Shown piece by piece: positions 17,438-26,353 of a DNA stretch of 64,000 nt; position 1 is the first letter of the stretch; each line of letters starts with the position of its first letter. The DNA is taken from the NCBI RefSeq assembly GCF_000737325.1, contig NZ_CP011125.1, positions 2,976,001 through 3,040,000 of the forward strand. The letters are read 5' to 3'. The notes under the pieces are model-generated. The model saw only the letters and a list, made by a program, of their open reading frames with translations, had not been told where the DNA came from and searched no databases. This DNA is from Sandaracinus amylolyticus. Lineage in GTDB: Bacteria > Myxococcota_A > Polyangia > Polyangiales > Sandaracinaceae. The position numbers and the translations under genes were made by a program.

Positions 17438-19069
17438 TCACCCCGCGCGATGCAGCACGCGCCCGCCGCGCGCTCCCGTGTGCTTCCCGTTCTTCACCGT
17501 GTGCACGCCGTTGACGAACACGTGCACGATGCCCTCGGGGTGGTTCTTCGGGCTCGCGTACGTCGCGCGGTCCTTCACCCTCGCCGCGTCGAGCACCACC
17601 ACGTCCGCCTTCGCGCCCGCGCGCAGCACGCCGCGATCGCGCAGGCCGAGCTTCTTCGCGACCATGCCCGTCATCTTGTGGATCGCGGTCTCGATCCCGA
17701 AGAGCCGCCGCTCGCGCACGTAGTGCTCGATCACCCGCGCGTACGTGCCGAACGCGCGCGGGTGCGGCTTGCCCTCGCGCTGCGGGAAGCCGTCGGTGCC
17801 GATCATCGTCGCGTCGTGCGCCATCACGCGCTGCACGTCGTCCTCGCTCATCACGTGCGCGATCGCCGCGATCGCGAGCTCCTCCTCGACCAGCAGGTCG
17901 AGCAGCATGTCGTAGAGCTTCTGCTTCCGCGCCTTCGCGATCTCGCGCAGCGTCATGCCCTCGTACTGCTGCTGGTTCTTCAGCGAGCTCACCACGACGA
18001 GGCGGCTCAGCTCGAAGAGCACGAAGGGCAGGATCAAGCGCTTCGGCACGATGCGATCGAGCACGCCCGGCAGCGTCGCGAGCTTCATCATGCGCTCCTT
18101 GCTGCCCTCGACGATCTGCTCGCGCACCTTCGGATCGCGCAGCCGCTCGAGCAGTCGATCCTGCGAGCCCTCGAACGCCCAGAGCGGCAGGAACATCGCG
18201 CTCAGCACCGTCGATCCCGCGGTGTACGGGTAGACGTCGCTGTGCACGTCGAGGCCCTCGGCGCGCGCGCGATCGACCATCGCGAGCGTCGTCTCGACCT
18301 TGCCCCAGTTCCAGCGATCGGCCGCCTTGTGATGCGAGATCTGCACCGGGATCTTCGCCTCGCGCCCGATGCGCAGCGTCTCCTCGACCGACTGCACGAG
18401 GCGCGATCCCTCGTCGCGCATGTGCGACGCGTAGATGCCGCCGTGCGCCGCGCTCACCTTCGCGAGCTCGACGATCTCCTCGGTGTCGGCGAACGCGCCC
18501 GGCGCGTAGACGAGCCCGGTCGAGAGCCCGAACGCGCCCTGCCGCATGTTCGTGTCGACGCTGTCGCGCATGCGGGCGATCTCGTCGGGGCGCGCGGCGC
18601 GCTCGGCGAGCCCCATCGCCTGGCAGCGCACGTTGCCGTGCGGGACGAGCGGCACGACGTTGACGCTCACGCCGCGCTCCTCGAGGCGCGCGCGGTACGC
18701 GTCGATGTCGCGGAAGCACCCGCCTCCCGGCTCGCCGAAGAGCATCGGCGAGAGCAGCGCGTAGAAGCGCTCGACCGTCTCGTTCGACGGGAAGAGGCCG
18801 AGGCCGCAGTTGCCGACGACCTCGCTGGTCACGCCCTGCATCACCTTCGCGCGCGCCTCGGGATCGCCGGGCAGCGTGAAGTCGGAGTGCGAGTGCACGT
18901 CGATGAAGCCCGGCGTGACGACGAGGCCGCGCGCGTCGATCACCTCGTCGGGCGCGAGCGTGGTCGCGCCGAGCTCGGCGATGTGATCGTCTTCGAGCAG
19001 GACGTCGCCCGCCTCGGCCTCGGCGCCGGTGCCGTCGATGATCGTCGCGTTCCGCAAGAGCAAGCGCAT
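17438..19069 (-). CDS. N-acyl-D-amino-acid deacylase (D-aminoacylase)
   Basis: 543 residues. Amidohydrolase-superfamily enzyme that hydrolyses N-acyl-D-amino acids (or N-acyl-D-glutamate/aspartate) in the cytoplasm. A beta-rich N-terminal segment (1-50) is followed by the metal-binding strand DVHSHSDF (His59, His61), the NCGLGLFP motif whose Cys is the D-aminoacylase-type ligand, ASHMRDEG, QISHHKA, and the late TDGFP Asp, then a C-terminal segment with ADVVVLD and a SPKNHPEGI motif typical of this subfamily. No signal peptide. There is no Shine-Dalgarno; TAGGCT lies 9 nt upstream of the ATG. It is divergent from the secreted protein gene at 19255, and its 3-prime side abuts the repeat mosaic. 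Confidence 0.9.
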   Translation of the reverse strand: MRLLLRNATIIDGTGAEAEAGDVLLEDDHIAELGATTLAPDEVIDARGLVVTPGFIDVHSHSDFTLPGDPEARAKVMQGVTSEVVGNCGLGLFPSNETVERFYALLSPMLFGEPGGGCFRDIDAYRARLEERGVSVNVVPLVPHGNVRCQAMGLAERAARPDEIARMRDSVDTNMRQGAFGLSTGLVYAPGAFADTEEIVELAKVSAAHGGIYASHMRDEGSRLVQSVEETLRIGREAKIPVQISHHKAADRWNWGKVETTLAMVDRARAEGLDVHSDVYPYTAGSTVLSAMFLPLWAFEGSQDRLLERLRDPKVREQIVEGSKERMMKLATLPGVLDRIVPKRLILPFVLFELSRLVVVSSLKNQQQYEGMTLREIAKARKQKLYDMLLDLLVEEELAIAAIAHVMSEDDVQRVMAHDATMIGTDGFPQREGKPHPRAFGTYARVIEHYVRERRLFGIETAIHKMTGMVAKKLGLRDRGVLRAGAKADVVVLDAARVKDRATYASPKNHPEGIVHVFVNGVHTVKNGKHTGARGGRVLHRAG

Positions 19070-19254
19070 GCGCGCGAGAGCCTACGCGCTCCGATCGGCC
19101 CCGGCGATCACGGACGCAGCGCGCTGGGCGGCACGACGCCTGCTCTGGACTGCCTGCGCCGGTGCGCGCGTCCCGTGCGGAGCGCGCGCGCGGCGGTTCG
19201 GGCGCGCAGGAGTTGCGCGAGGTGGGCGGGCCCGCACGCGGGCGGAGGGGGAAC

Positions 19255-21003
19255 ATGGGGACGACGAGGAGAATCGCGGCGGCGATCGTGCTCGCGTTGG
19301 GCAGTGGACCATCGTGCGCGCCTGGCGAGCCCGTGCTCGCGTCGGCGATCGTCGGCGCCGAGGGCGGGCGCATCGAGGGCGACGGCATCGTGCTCGAGAT
19401 CCCCGCGGGCGCGCTCGAGGGCGCGACACGGATCACGGTGAGCGTGGAGGACGCGCCCTCCGACGAGCGGTACGCGCTCCGCTCGCCGCTGTATCGCTTC
19501 GAGCCCTCGGGGCTGGTGTTCGCCGAGCCGGTGCACGTCGTGCTCGAAGCGCCGGCGGCCGCGCCGGGCAGCGTGCTGCTGTGGTCGCGCGAGGGCGACG
19601 AGACGTCGTTCGACTTCGCGGGGTTCGTCGAGGACGGCGTCGCGGCGGCGGCCGTCCGGCACTTCAGCTACGGGGCGATCGCCGACGGCTCGACGTGCTC
19701 CGACGCGCCGGGCGCGTGCACGGGGCCGACGTGCGAAGCGGGACCCGCGCCCGACGCGGAGTGCGCCGGCGAGGAGAGCGCGGGCAGCTGCCCCGATGCG
19801 TGCGCGGCGGGTGGCGGCGACTGCACGGGCGCGTGCGCCGGAGACGCGACCTGTCAGGGGAACGTCGAGCCGTGTCGCCGCCTCTGCGTGTGCGACGGGA
19901 CGGAGCCTCCGCGCGGGATGCTGTGCGCGAGCGATCCGACGCAGAGCGGCGATCGGCCGTTCGATCCGAGCGAGTGTCCCGAGACGAACGCGCAGATCGG
20001 CCCGGTCCTCGCGAACGGCCTGGTGGAGCGACCGACCGACGGCCACGAGATCCTCGGGCTGCGAGACGGCGAAGCGTGCACGGGCTGGGCGCTCCGCTCG
20101 ATCGACCGCCACCTCTGCTCGTGCGAGTACCGCGGTCGGACGCTGTGCCGGCGCCCGTGGGACGATCCCGGCGGCACGCCGTCGTGCTCGACGACGCTCG
20201 ACGGGCTCGTGCCGACCGACGCGCTCGAGGAGTTCGCGACGCGCGCGTACACGCAGGAGGAGGGCGCGTGCAGCGGCTACTACGTGGTCGGATCGGCGAA
20301 CAGCGCGCGCGTCGAGGGCGTGCTGACGGCGTGTGACGCGACGACGACGAGCGTGGGGAACGAGTGGCGCGAGGAGGCCGGCACGACGCGGGCTTGTCAG
20401 CTCTTCGGCTGGCCGGGAGCCATCCCCGAGAGCGTCGAGATCGATCGCGCGCGCTGTCGGCTCGCGGAGCAGGACTGGGCGCGGCTCCAGCAGCGGCGTG
20501 AGGACTGTGGGCTGCCGCCGCGCACGCTCGTTCCGAACGACGGGCACACGGTCGCGATCCTGACCACGCCCGGCGAGGACGAGATCACGGGGCTGAACGG
20601 TCGGACGGGCGGCGCGCAGCCGTACCGCGCGCGCGCGGTCGAGGAGGGAACGTGCCCGCCGCCGCTCACGCGGACGTACGGCGAGGACGCGACGCGCTAC
20701 CGCGGCGCGGGCCCGACCCACTGTCACGCCGAGGGTGACGCGCTGGAGCAGCTGTCGGTGCTGCGCATGCGAGAGCCGGGCACGCCGGGCGCGGGCGATC
20801 CCCGGCAAGGTGCGACGGGCGGGCGGACCACGGGCTCGGCGGAGCTGATCGTCGATCGCGACCCGTGCGCGATGAGCTGCGCGCCGCGAGGCGTCGATCG
20901 CATGCGGTCGATCGCGGGTCTGGAGGAGCTGATCGTGCGATCGCCCCAGGGGACCCGCCGCTACGCGGACGGTCTGCCGGAGACGGGCGTACCGCTCGAC
21001 TGA
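19255..21003 (+). CDS. exported Cys-rich protein with a ZU5-like domain
   Basis: 582 residues. Signal peptide (about 1-25, possible lipobox before Cys21). Residues about 30-150 contain the ZU5-like pattern GGRIEGDGIVLEIPAGALEG followed by beta strands, common in myxobacterial surface proteins. A Cys-rich stretch (about 155-240) and a longer C-terminal region with many Cys pairs and no family I recognise follow. GGAGGG lies about 9 nt before the ATG, which supports this start over upstream in-frame codons. Probably a cell-surface protein; the function is unknown. It is convergent with the MepA-like gene, 10 bp away. Confidence 0.75.
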   Translation: MGTTRRIAAAIVLALGSGPSCAPGEPVLASAIVGAEGGRIEGDGIVLEIPAGALEGATRITVSVEDAPSDERYALRSPLYRFEPSGLVFAEPVHVVLEAPAAAPGSVLLWSREGDETSFDFAGFVEDGVAAAAVRHFSYGAIADGSTCSDAPGACTGPTCEAGPAPDAECAGEESAGSCPDACAAGGGDCTGACAGDATCQGNVEPCRRLCVCDGTEPPRGMLCASDPTQSGDRPFDPSECPETNAQIGPVLANGLVERPTDGHEILGLRDGEACTGWALRSIDRHLCSCEYRGRTLCRRPWDDPGGTPSCSTTLDGLVPTDALEEFATRAYTQEEGACSGYYVVGSANSARVEGVLTACDATTTSVGNEWREEAGTTRACQLFGWPGAIPESVEIDRARCRLAEQDWARLQQRREDCGLPPRTLVPNDGHTVAILTTPGEDEITGLNGRTGGAQPYRARAVEEGTCPPPLTRTYGEDATRYRGAGPTHCHAEGDALEQLSVLRMREPGTPGAGDPRQGATGGRTTGSAELIVDRDPCAMSCAPRGVDRMRSIAGLEELIVRSPQGTRRYADGLPETGVPLD

Positions 21004-21013
21004 GCCGGGGGCG

Positions 21014-21832
21014 TCAGTCGCCGGCGTCTTCGGCGCTCGCGTGCTCGGTGCGCGGCGGCGTGCCCGGGTACCACGCGTGGAAGGGCTCGCGGTCCTCGCA
21101 GCTCGGGCGATCCGCGGGCGGGCAGTAGATGCGCACGTGGAAGTGGTTGCGGTGCGGGTGCCCGTGCGAGGGCTGCACGAGGAGCTGCTCGGCGCGCGCG
21201 ACGATCGACGCCGGCGCGCGGCGGCGGCGCGCGGTCGCGAGCAGGCGACGGCGCAGCGTGTCGGCGACGAAGACGTACTGCACGCGCGCATCGGGATCCG
21301 AGACGAGGCGCGCGACGAGCTCCCAGTTGCGCGCGTCGTCGAAGCGCAGCGCCTCGTTCGGCGGCATGCCGTTGCCGTGGCGATCGAACGCGGCGAAGCC
21401 CCACGGGTCGTAAGGGCGACCGTCGCGATCGATCATGTAGAACGCGATGTCGACGTCGCGCCCGTTCTGGTGCGAGCGATGCCCGCTGACGCGACCTCCC
21501 TGTCGCGCGGAGAGCTCGCCGACCGAGAGGCGCGCGCCGGGGAGGCGCTGCGAGACGCGCGCTGCGGCGCGCTCGATGAGCTGGACGAGCTCGTCGGTGC
21601 CGTAGAAGCGCCCGCCCTCGCGGTACTCGCCCGCGTAGCGCACGTGCTCGGACTCGCGGAGCAGCACGCCGTGGCGGAGGCGCCCGCGGAAAGGAAGGCC
21701 GACTGACGTGGACGGCGTCGCGCGCCGCGCGCGTCGCGGGCGGGGATCGTCGTGATCGCCGGGCGTGGCGCGCGCGACCGTCGCGAGGAGCGCGATCGCG
21801 ATCGCGAGGAGCACGGCGGCACTGCGACGCAT
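21014..21832 (-). CDS. MepA-type penicillin-insensitive murein endopeptidase
   Basis: 272 residues. Signal peptide (about 1-22). LAS-family zinc peptidase: the GHRSHQNGRDVDIAF segment supplies a His and an Asp zinc ligand, and the C-terminal SHGHPHRNHFHVR segment supplies the active-site and third-ligand His residues, as in E. coli MepA. It should cleave D-Ala-meso-DAP cross-links of peptidoglycan in the periplasm. Length matches MepA (274). The start at 21832 gives a good signal peptide; more upstream codons are Arg-rich shadow. It is divergent from the lipoprotein gene at 21893 with 60 bp between, so promoters overlap. Confidence 0.88.
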   Translation of the reverse strand: MRRSAAVLLAIAIALLATVARATPGDHDDPRPRRARRATPSTSVGLPFRGRLRHGVLLRESEHVRYAGEYREGGRFYGTDELVQLIERAAARVSQRLPGARLSVGELSARQGGRVSGHRSHQNGRDVDIAFYMIDRDGRPYDPWGFAAFDRHGNGMPPNEALRFDDARNWELVARLVSDPDARVQYVFVADTLRRRLLATARRRRAPASIVARAEQLLVQPSHGHPHRNHFHVRIYCPPADRPSCEDREPFHAWYPGTPPRTEHASAEDAGD

Positions 21833-21892
21833 CGCGACCCGGGGTACTGCGCGCGAGCGCGACGGCGCAAGAAAACGGACTACGCTCGGCGC

Positions 21893-22984
21893 GTGCGTGC
21901 CCATCACCTCGCGCTCGTCCTGATCCTCGCTGCATGTGGCGGTGCGCCGCCCGCGACGTCGACGAGGACGCCCGACGCGCCGCAGCCTCGCGAGCACCGC
22001 GCGAGCACCGTGCCGACGTCGCCGCGCACGCTCGCGCGTGACGCGACGTTCGCCGATCTCGTCGCGGCCGCGCGCACGCTCGACGACCGGCGCGATCAGG
22101 AGTCGGACGCGGCGTGTCTGATCGGCGTGACGCCGAGCGGCTTCGAGCTGCGCGCGGATCTCGCCGTCGCGGTGCGCCCGCTCGCGGAGCCCGAGGGCGA
22201 TCTCGACGCGCGGCTCGCGAACGATCCGGGCCCGGTGCGCGTGCTGACCCGCTACGGCAGCTACGGCACGGGCGCGGCGCAGATGGGTCTCGTCGCGACG
22301 AGCACGACGCTGCCGCCGACGCGCGGGACGGCGCTCGCGCTCTTCGTCACGCCGGAGGGCGTCTACACGCGGCGCAGCGATCAGCCGGGCGGCGAGCGCG
22401 ATGCGTCGCGCGTGGCGTGGGTCGTCGAGCACACCGACTGGAGCGCGTTCGATCTCGTCGTGGTGACCGCGGAGGCGCGCGTGCCGCTGACCACGCTCGT
22501 CGCGTTGCTGGAGGCGCTGCCGGCGTCGCTCGCGGGGCGCATCACGCTCGCGGTGCCGCTCGCGGCGGGCACGCGCCTGCCCGACGCGCCGCCCGCGGTC
22601 GACGGAACGGCGGAGCGCGGACAGCTCTGCCCCGACGGGCTCCCCGAGCTCACCGAGGACGCGGCGCTCGGGGATCTGCCCGCGTCGTCGATCCGCGCCG
22701 CGCTCGCGCCGCTGCAGTCGAGCGCCGAGCTGTGCGTCGGGACGAGCAGCGGTCCGGGCGCGGCGGGCGGTCGTGTCGCGCTCGCGGTGCGCATCGCGCC
22801 CGACGGTCGGGTGAGCGACGCCTGCGTGATGGAGGACTCGACCGGGGACGCCGCATTGCGGGCGTGTCTGTCGCGCGCGGCGCTCGAGCTCGCGTTCGAC
22901 GCTCCGAGCGGCTACGTCGACTTCGCGCTGCCGCTCGTGCTCGAGCCCGGACGCGCGCAGCGGCAGGTCGCCGTCTGCCGCTGA
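21893..22984 (+). CDS. lipoprotein with TonB/AgmX-like C-terminal domain
   Basis: 363 residues from a GTG at 21893. Lipobox ILAAC gives an acylated Cys at about residue 14. Central region (about 60-270) of unknown fold, resembling a sequence of paired beta segments; C-terminal about 85 residues show the pattern VALAVRIAPDGRVSDACVMEDST ... LRACL, as seen in TonB-like and AgmX C-terminal domains (also in the 755-2029 protein). TACGCT lies 6 nt before the start and no Shine-Dalgarno is visible, so the mRNA may be leaderless. Function inferred only as envelope-associated. Confidence 0.75.
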   Translation: MRAHHLALVLILAACGGAPPATSTRTPDAPQPREHRASTVPTSPRTLARDATFADLVAAARTLDDRRDQESDAACLIGVTPSGFELRADLAVAVRPLAEPEGDLDARLANDPGPVRVLTRYGSYGTGAAQMGLVATSTTLPPTRGTALALFVTPEGVYTRRSDQPGGERDASRVAWVVEHTDWSAFDLVVVTAEARVPLTTLVALLEALPASLAGRITLAVPLAAGTRLPDAPPAVDGTAERGQLCPDGLPELTEDAALGDLPASSIRAALAPLQSSAELCVGTSSGPGAAGGRVALAVRIAPDGRVSDACVMEDSTGDAALRACLSRAALELAFDAPSGYVDFALPLVLEPGRAQRQVAVCR

Positions 22985-23050
22985 GGGGCCCAGGTCGTGG
23001 GCATTTAAGTCCTGGCGTCGTCGCGGGTGATCCAGCATCGTTCTCCGTCG

Positions 23051-23731
23051 ATGCGTCTCGCTCGCCGCGCGGCCGTGATCGCGGCCCTCGCCTGCGCCCT
23101 CGGCGTGCTGTTGCCGCTCTCCACCGCGCAGACCATCGGCGCACAGGATCGCGGGTTCTCGGACGCCGAGCGCTCGGTGCTCGCGGCGGGGCGATTGATC
23201 GCGCGGCGTCGCGTGGAGCAGCGCGGGAACCTCGTGCACTTCGGCGGGACGAGCTTCCAGACGGTCGATCGTCCGCTCACCGAGGTCTGGCGTGCGGTGC
23301 GCGACCCCGCGAACTACCGGAACCTGCTGCCGCAGGTCGAGTCGGTGTCGGTCGTCTCGCGCGGCGAGCACGAGGGCGTGATCCGGATCGAGCACGCGTA
23401 CGGGCTGATTCGCGCGGCCTATCATCTGCGCCTGCGCTTCGCCGACGGACGGCACGATCTGACGTTCGATCTCGACGCGACGCGGCCCAACGACGTGCGC
23501 TCGGCGCGAGGCTTCATGACGCTGAGCGAGTGGCCGGGCGATCCCGGGCGCACGCTCGTGACGTGGGGGATCCTCGCGGCGGTCGACGAAGGGATCCTCG
23601 GCGGGCTCGTGCGCCCGCAGCTGCACGCGTGGATGCTGCGCGTGCCGACGACGATGCGCTCGTACCTGCAGGGCCGCGGTCGCTCGCGGTTCCTCGCGGA
23701 CTCGGGCCACGCGTCGACCGCGACGCACTGA
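23051..23731 (+). CDS. exported SRPBCC (START/polyketide-cyclase-like) protein
   Basis: 226 residues. Signal peptide about 1-28 (cleavage near SAQTIGAQ is plausible). The rest matches a SRPBCC lipid-binding fold: TSFQTVDRPLTEVWRAVRDP...YRNLLPQVESVSVVS early strands, and a C-terminal amphipathic helix after DEGILGGLVRPQ. It probably binds a hydrophobic ligand in the periplasm. An in-frame GTG at 23027 would add 8 polar residues before the signal peptide; the ATG at 23051 is preferred. Next to it, 67 bp upstream, is a lipoprotein gene in the same direction. Confidence 0.75.
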   Translation: MRLARRAAVIAALACALGVLLPLSTAQTIGAQDRGFSDAERSVLAAGRLIARRRVEQRGNLVHFGGTSFQTVDRPLTEVWRAVRDPANYRNLLPQVESVSVVSRGEHEGVIRIEHAYGLIRAAYHLRLRFADGRHDLTFDLDATRPNDVRSARGFMTLSEWPGDPGRTLVTWGILAAVDEGILGGLVRPQLHAWMLRVPTTMRSYLQGRGRSRFLADSGHASTATH

Positions 23732-23739
23732 ATTTCCTG

Positions 23740-23756
23740 GGGGGGCTCCGCCCCCC
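23740..23756 (+). terminator. GC hairpin GGGGGGC-TCC-GCCCCCC
   Basis: Nine nt after the stop at 23731 a 7-bp G/C stem with a 3-nt loop (ggggggc tcc gcccccc) is followed by a C/T-rich stretch. This motif is common at 3-prime ends in high-GC bacteria. It may serve the SRPBCC gene; no T-run follows. Confidence 0.5.
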
Positions 23757-23830
23757 TCTCGACCCCCGGCCGCTCTGCGCTGGCGCGGGGGCCCCTACGC
23801 CCCCTTGCGTCTCAGGCGGTGAGGCGCGTG

Positions 23831-23990
23831 TCGGCTGGCGGGCGTCTCGTGCGCTGAGGCGGACTCGGCTGGCGGGCGTGTCGGCGCTGAGGCGGACTCG
23901 GCTGGCGGGCGTCTCGGGCGACTCGGCGGGCGGGCGTCTCGAGCGGGGCAGAGCGACTCGGCTGGCGACGTCTCGAGCGGCGTGTCGACG
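23831..23990. repeat. variable-period tandem repeat in a convergent spacer
   Basis: Five copies of a core tcggctggcgggcgtctcg begin at 23831, 23865, 23898, 23923 and 23958 (periods 34, 33, 25 and 35). It fills most of the 291-bp spacer between the SRPBCC gene and the MerR gene. No coding potential is supported. Confidence 0.7.
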
Positions 23991-24022
23991 GATGCGCGTC
24001 TCGGGCGGCGCGCGCGTGTCGT

Positions 24023-24799
24023 TCACTCGGCCTTGCGGCGCGGGGTGCGCTTCTTGGGAGCGGGCGGCGGCGCGCTGCGTGAGCGCTTCGCTTGCTCGGC
24101 GAGGGCGCGCATCGTCGGGACGAGCATGCGGCGTCGCAGCACGATGACGAGGCGCTCCGAGAGCGTCGTCGCGGCCTCGGTGAGCGCGGGCAGATCGTCT
24201 CCCGCGCGCGGCATGACGCCTTCGCGGAACATGCGCACCTCGATCTCGACGAGCGTGCGCAGCGCCTGCGCGTACTCGCCGAGGATCGTGACCGGGAGCA
24301 TCTCCGCGGTGATCCCCGCCTTGCGCGACGCGCCGAGCACCCGCAGCAGCTCGAGGTCGTCGCCCGCGTAGACCTCGCGCTTCGAGTCGGGCTGCGGCGT
24401 GATCAGCCCCGCGCCGCGCAGCCACACGAGCTGCTCCTCGGGCATGCCCGACGCGATGAGCTCCTCGCGCGTGCGGCGCTCGGTCGGCGCCGTCTGCTCG
24501 AGCACGCGCGCGATCGTCGCGCCGACGGTCTCGTCCTCGCTCTCCAGCTCGGACTCGTCGAGGATCGACTTGATCACCTTGAGCGGGAGGAACCTCGTGC
24601 GCTGGAGCTCCTTGATCTTCTTGATCCGAGGGACCAGTGACACGTCGTAGTACGCCATGTTCTTGCTGGTCCGCGACGGCTCGGGGAGCAGGCCTTCGCG
24701 CACGTAGTGCTTGATCGTCGCCGCCGGGACACCCGACATCTTCGCGAGCGCGCTGACCTTCACGCTGCGCCCGCCTTCGAGCTCCGACTCTTCGTCCAT
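24023..24799 (-). CDS. MerR family transcriptional regulator
   Basis: 258 residues. N-terminal winged-helix HTH of MerR type (about 12-80): VSALAKMSGVPAATIKHYVR, then the YYDVSLVPRIKKIKELQ wing-helix and FLPLKVIKSILD. Residues 90-240 are helical with a second HTH-like segment (IASGMPEEQLVWLRGAGLI) and probably hold the effector-binding part. The C-terminus is basic (Lys/Arg/Pro). No cluster of Cys is present, so a metal sensor is unlikely; the effector is unknown. It lies 65 bp downstream of the exported-protein operon, same strand, and may be co-transcribed or regulate it (inference). Confidence 0.88.
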   Translation of the reverse strand: MDEESELEGGRSVKVSALAKMSGVPAATIKHYVREGLLPEPSRTSKNMAYYDVSLVPRIKKIKELQRTRFLPLKVIKSILDESELESEDETVGATIARVLEQTAPTERRTREELIASGMPEEQLVWLRGAGLITPQPDSKREVYAGDDLELLRVLGASRKAGITAEMLPVTILGEYAQALRTLVEIEVRMFREGVMPRAGDDLPALTEAATTLSERLVIVLRRRMLVPTMRALAEQAKRSRSAPPPAPKKRTPRRKAE

Positions 24800-24864
24800 C
24801 GACGGTTCGACGTCTCGCTTTCGCGCGCGATGATGGCGTCGCCTCGCGAGGACGTAAAGCCTCG

Positions 24865-25281
24865 TCACTCGGGGTCGACGAGCTCGACGTCGACGTCGTG
24901 CGTGTCGCCCTCCACGACGATCCCGTCCGTCGGGAAGCTCCGCGGATCTTCGGCGCCGGGGATCGTCGGGTGGTTCGCGCCGATGTCGAGCACGACGCCG
25001 AGGTAGTACGTGCCCGCGGCGAGCCCGCGGAGCTCGTAGTCGATCGGGAACGTCGGATCGTCGCGCACGAAGATCTCGCTCGGTGGTCCGGCGGGCGGCG
25101 TCTGGGGCCACACGCCCACCGTGAGGCGACCGGCGCCGCTGCCGTCGTAGGTGATCGTCCCCGCGATCGTGCCGCGCGTCGACGACGCACGCGCGTCGTC
25201 TCCGGCGTCGGCCGTCGTGGTGGCGCGCTCGTCGCACGCGCTCAGCACGAACACGAGCGCGAGCATCGTCCTCGTCGTCAT
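24865..25281 (-). CDS. small lipoprotein, carboxypeptidase-regulatory-like
   Basis: 138 residues. Lipobox LSAC with acylated Cys about residue 16, a short Ala/Asp linker, then a single beta-sandwich (about 38-135) with the GTIAGTITYDG...TVGVWP pattern of carboxypeptidase regulatory-like or prealbumin-like domains. GGAG lies upstream of the ATG. It is the last of five exported-protein genes on one strand, 10 bp after the amidohydrolase. Confidence 0.72.
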   Translation of the reverse strand: MTTRTMLALVFVLSACDERATTTADAGDDARASSTRGTIAGTITYDGSGAGRLTVGVWPQTPPAGPPSEIFVRDDPTFPIDYELRGLAAGTYYLGVVLDIGANHPTIPGAEDPRSFPTDGIVVEGDTHDVDVELVDPE

Positions 25282-25291
25282 CGTCGTCTCC

Positions 25292-26353
25292 TCACTCGCT
25301 CTGCAGGTACAGCCGGTAGAAGGTCCCGCTCATCACGCGGCGGATCTGGTCGAGCGAGTACCCGGCCTCGCGCATGCCCAGCGCGATGCGCTGCACGTAG
25401 CTGCGCACCATCCCCGAGAACTGCGGGCCGTCGGTCGCGAAGAGCGTGCGCTCGACGAGGCCGCGCTCGAGGATGCGGCGGAGCACGCTCGGGTACTGCG
25501 GCTCGGTGCTCGCGATCGGCTCGCCGTCGTCATCGAGCAAGAAGGGCCGATTCAGCGCGCTGATCTCGAGCCACACGTTCTCGTGCGCTTCGGCGAGCGC
25601 GAGCGCGTGCTCGACCGCGCGCGGATCGCCCTGGCCCACGTGCGAGAGGACGAAGTCGACGCGCGGCGCGCCGTGCGCGCCGTCGTACGCGGTGACGACC
25701 GCTTCGAGCCCCTCGGGGTCGTAGTACGCCGGATCGGTCTGCGTGCCGGGGAACGGGCTGAGCCCGGTGTGGAGCAGCACCGGGACGCCGAAGCGCGCCG
25801 CGACGTCGTACACGCCCAGGTAGCGCGCGTCGTCGAAGGTCACGGCCTGGTGCGCGTGCGCGAGCTTGATGCCGACGAACAGATCGCGGCGCTGCTCGAA
25901 GTACGAGGCGAGCGCGTCGAGGCGCTGCTGCGCGATGCCGTCGTCGAGGAACCCTTCGTAGTCGATGCTGGCCATGCCCCACGCCCAGCCCGCGTTGCGC
26001 TCGTCCGCGAGCACGCGCTCGAGCTCGTCGTTCGTGTAGAAGCCGGTGGAGCGCGAGGCGTACACCGCGAAGAGCACCGCGTGATCGACCCCCGCCATCT
26101 CGGTCTCCGCGCGGATGCCGACGTGCTCGGCGTAGGGATCGAGCAGCACCTCGATCAGCGCGGGCGCGTACAGCCGCGCGAAAGGCGGCAGGCTCGCGCC
26201 GATGAAGCGGCGACCCTCGATCGCCATGTTCGCGTAGTGCCCGGGGTGGAGGTGCATGTCGACGACCTCCACGCGCTCGCCGTCGATCTCGATGTCGGCG
26301 CGCGCGTCGCTCGCGATCGCGACGACCGCGACGAAGAGGACGATGCGCGTCAT
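25292..26353 (-). CDS. exported amidohydrolase (Amidohydro_2 family)
   Basis: 353 residues. Signal peptide (about 1-19). TIM-barrel metal hydrolase: DMHLHPGHY (His34, His36) after strand 1, a GIKLAHAHQAVTFD strand, LLHTGLSPFP, DFVLSHVGQGDP and late ATDGPQFSGM, which are the expected metal and catalytic positions of the PF04909 type. Such enzymes decarboxylate or hydrolyse cyclic or aromatic acids and lactones; most are cytoplasmic, so an exported one is unusual. The substrate is unknown. It overlaps the upstream lipoprotein gene by 4 bp. Confidence 0.83.
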   Translation of the reverse strand: MTRIVLFVAVVAIASDARADIEIDGERVEVVDMHLHPGHYANMAIEGRRFIGASLPPFARLYAPALIEVLLDPYAEHVGIRAETEMAGVDHAVLFAVYASRSTGFYTNDELERVLADERNAGWAWGMASIDYEGFLDDGIAQQRLDALASYFEQRRDLFVGIKLAHAHQAVTFDDARYLGVYDVAARFGVPVLLHTGLSPFPGTQTDPAYYDPEGLEAVVTAYDGAHGAPRVDFVLSHVGQGDPRAVEHALALAEAHENVWLEISALNRPFLLDDDGEPIASTEPQYPSVLRRILERGLVERTLFATDGPQFSGMVRSYVQRIALGMREAGYSLDQIRRVMSGTFYRLYLQSE

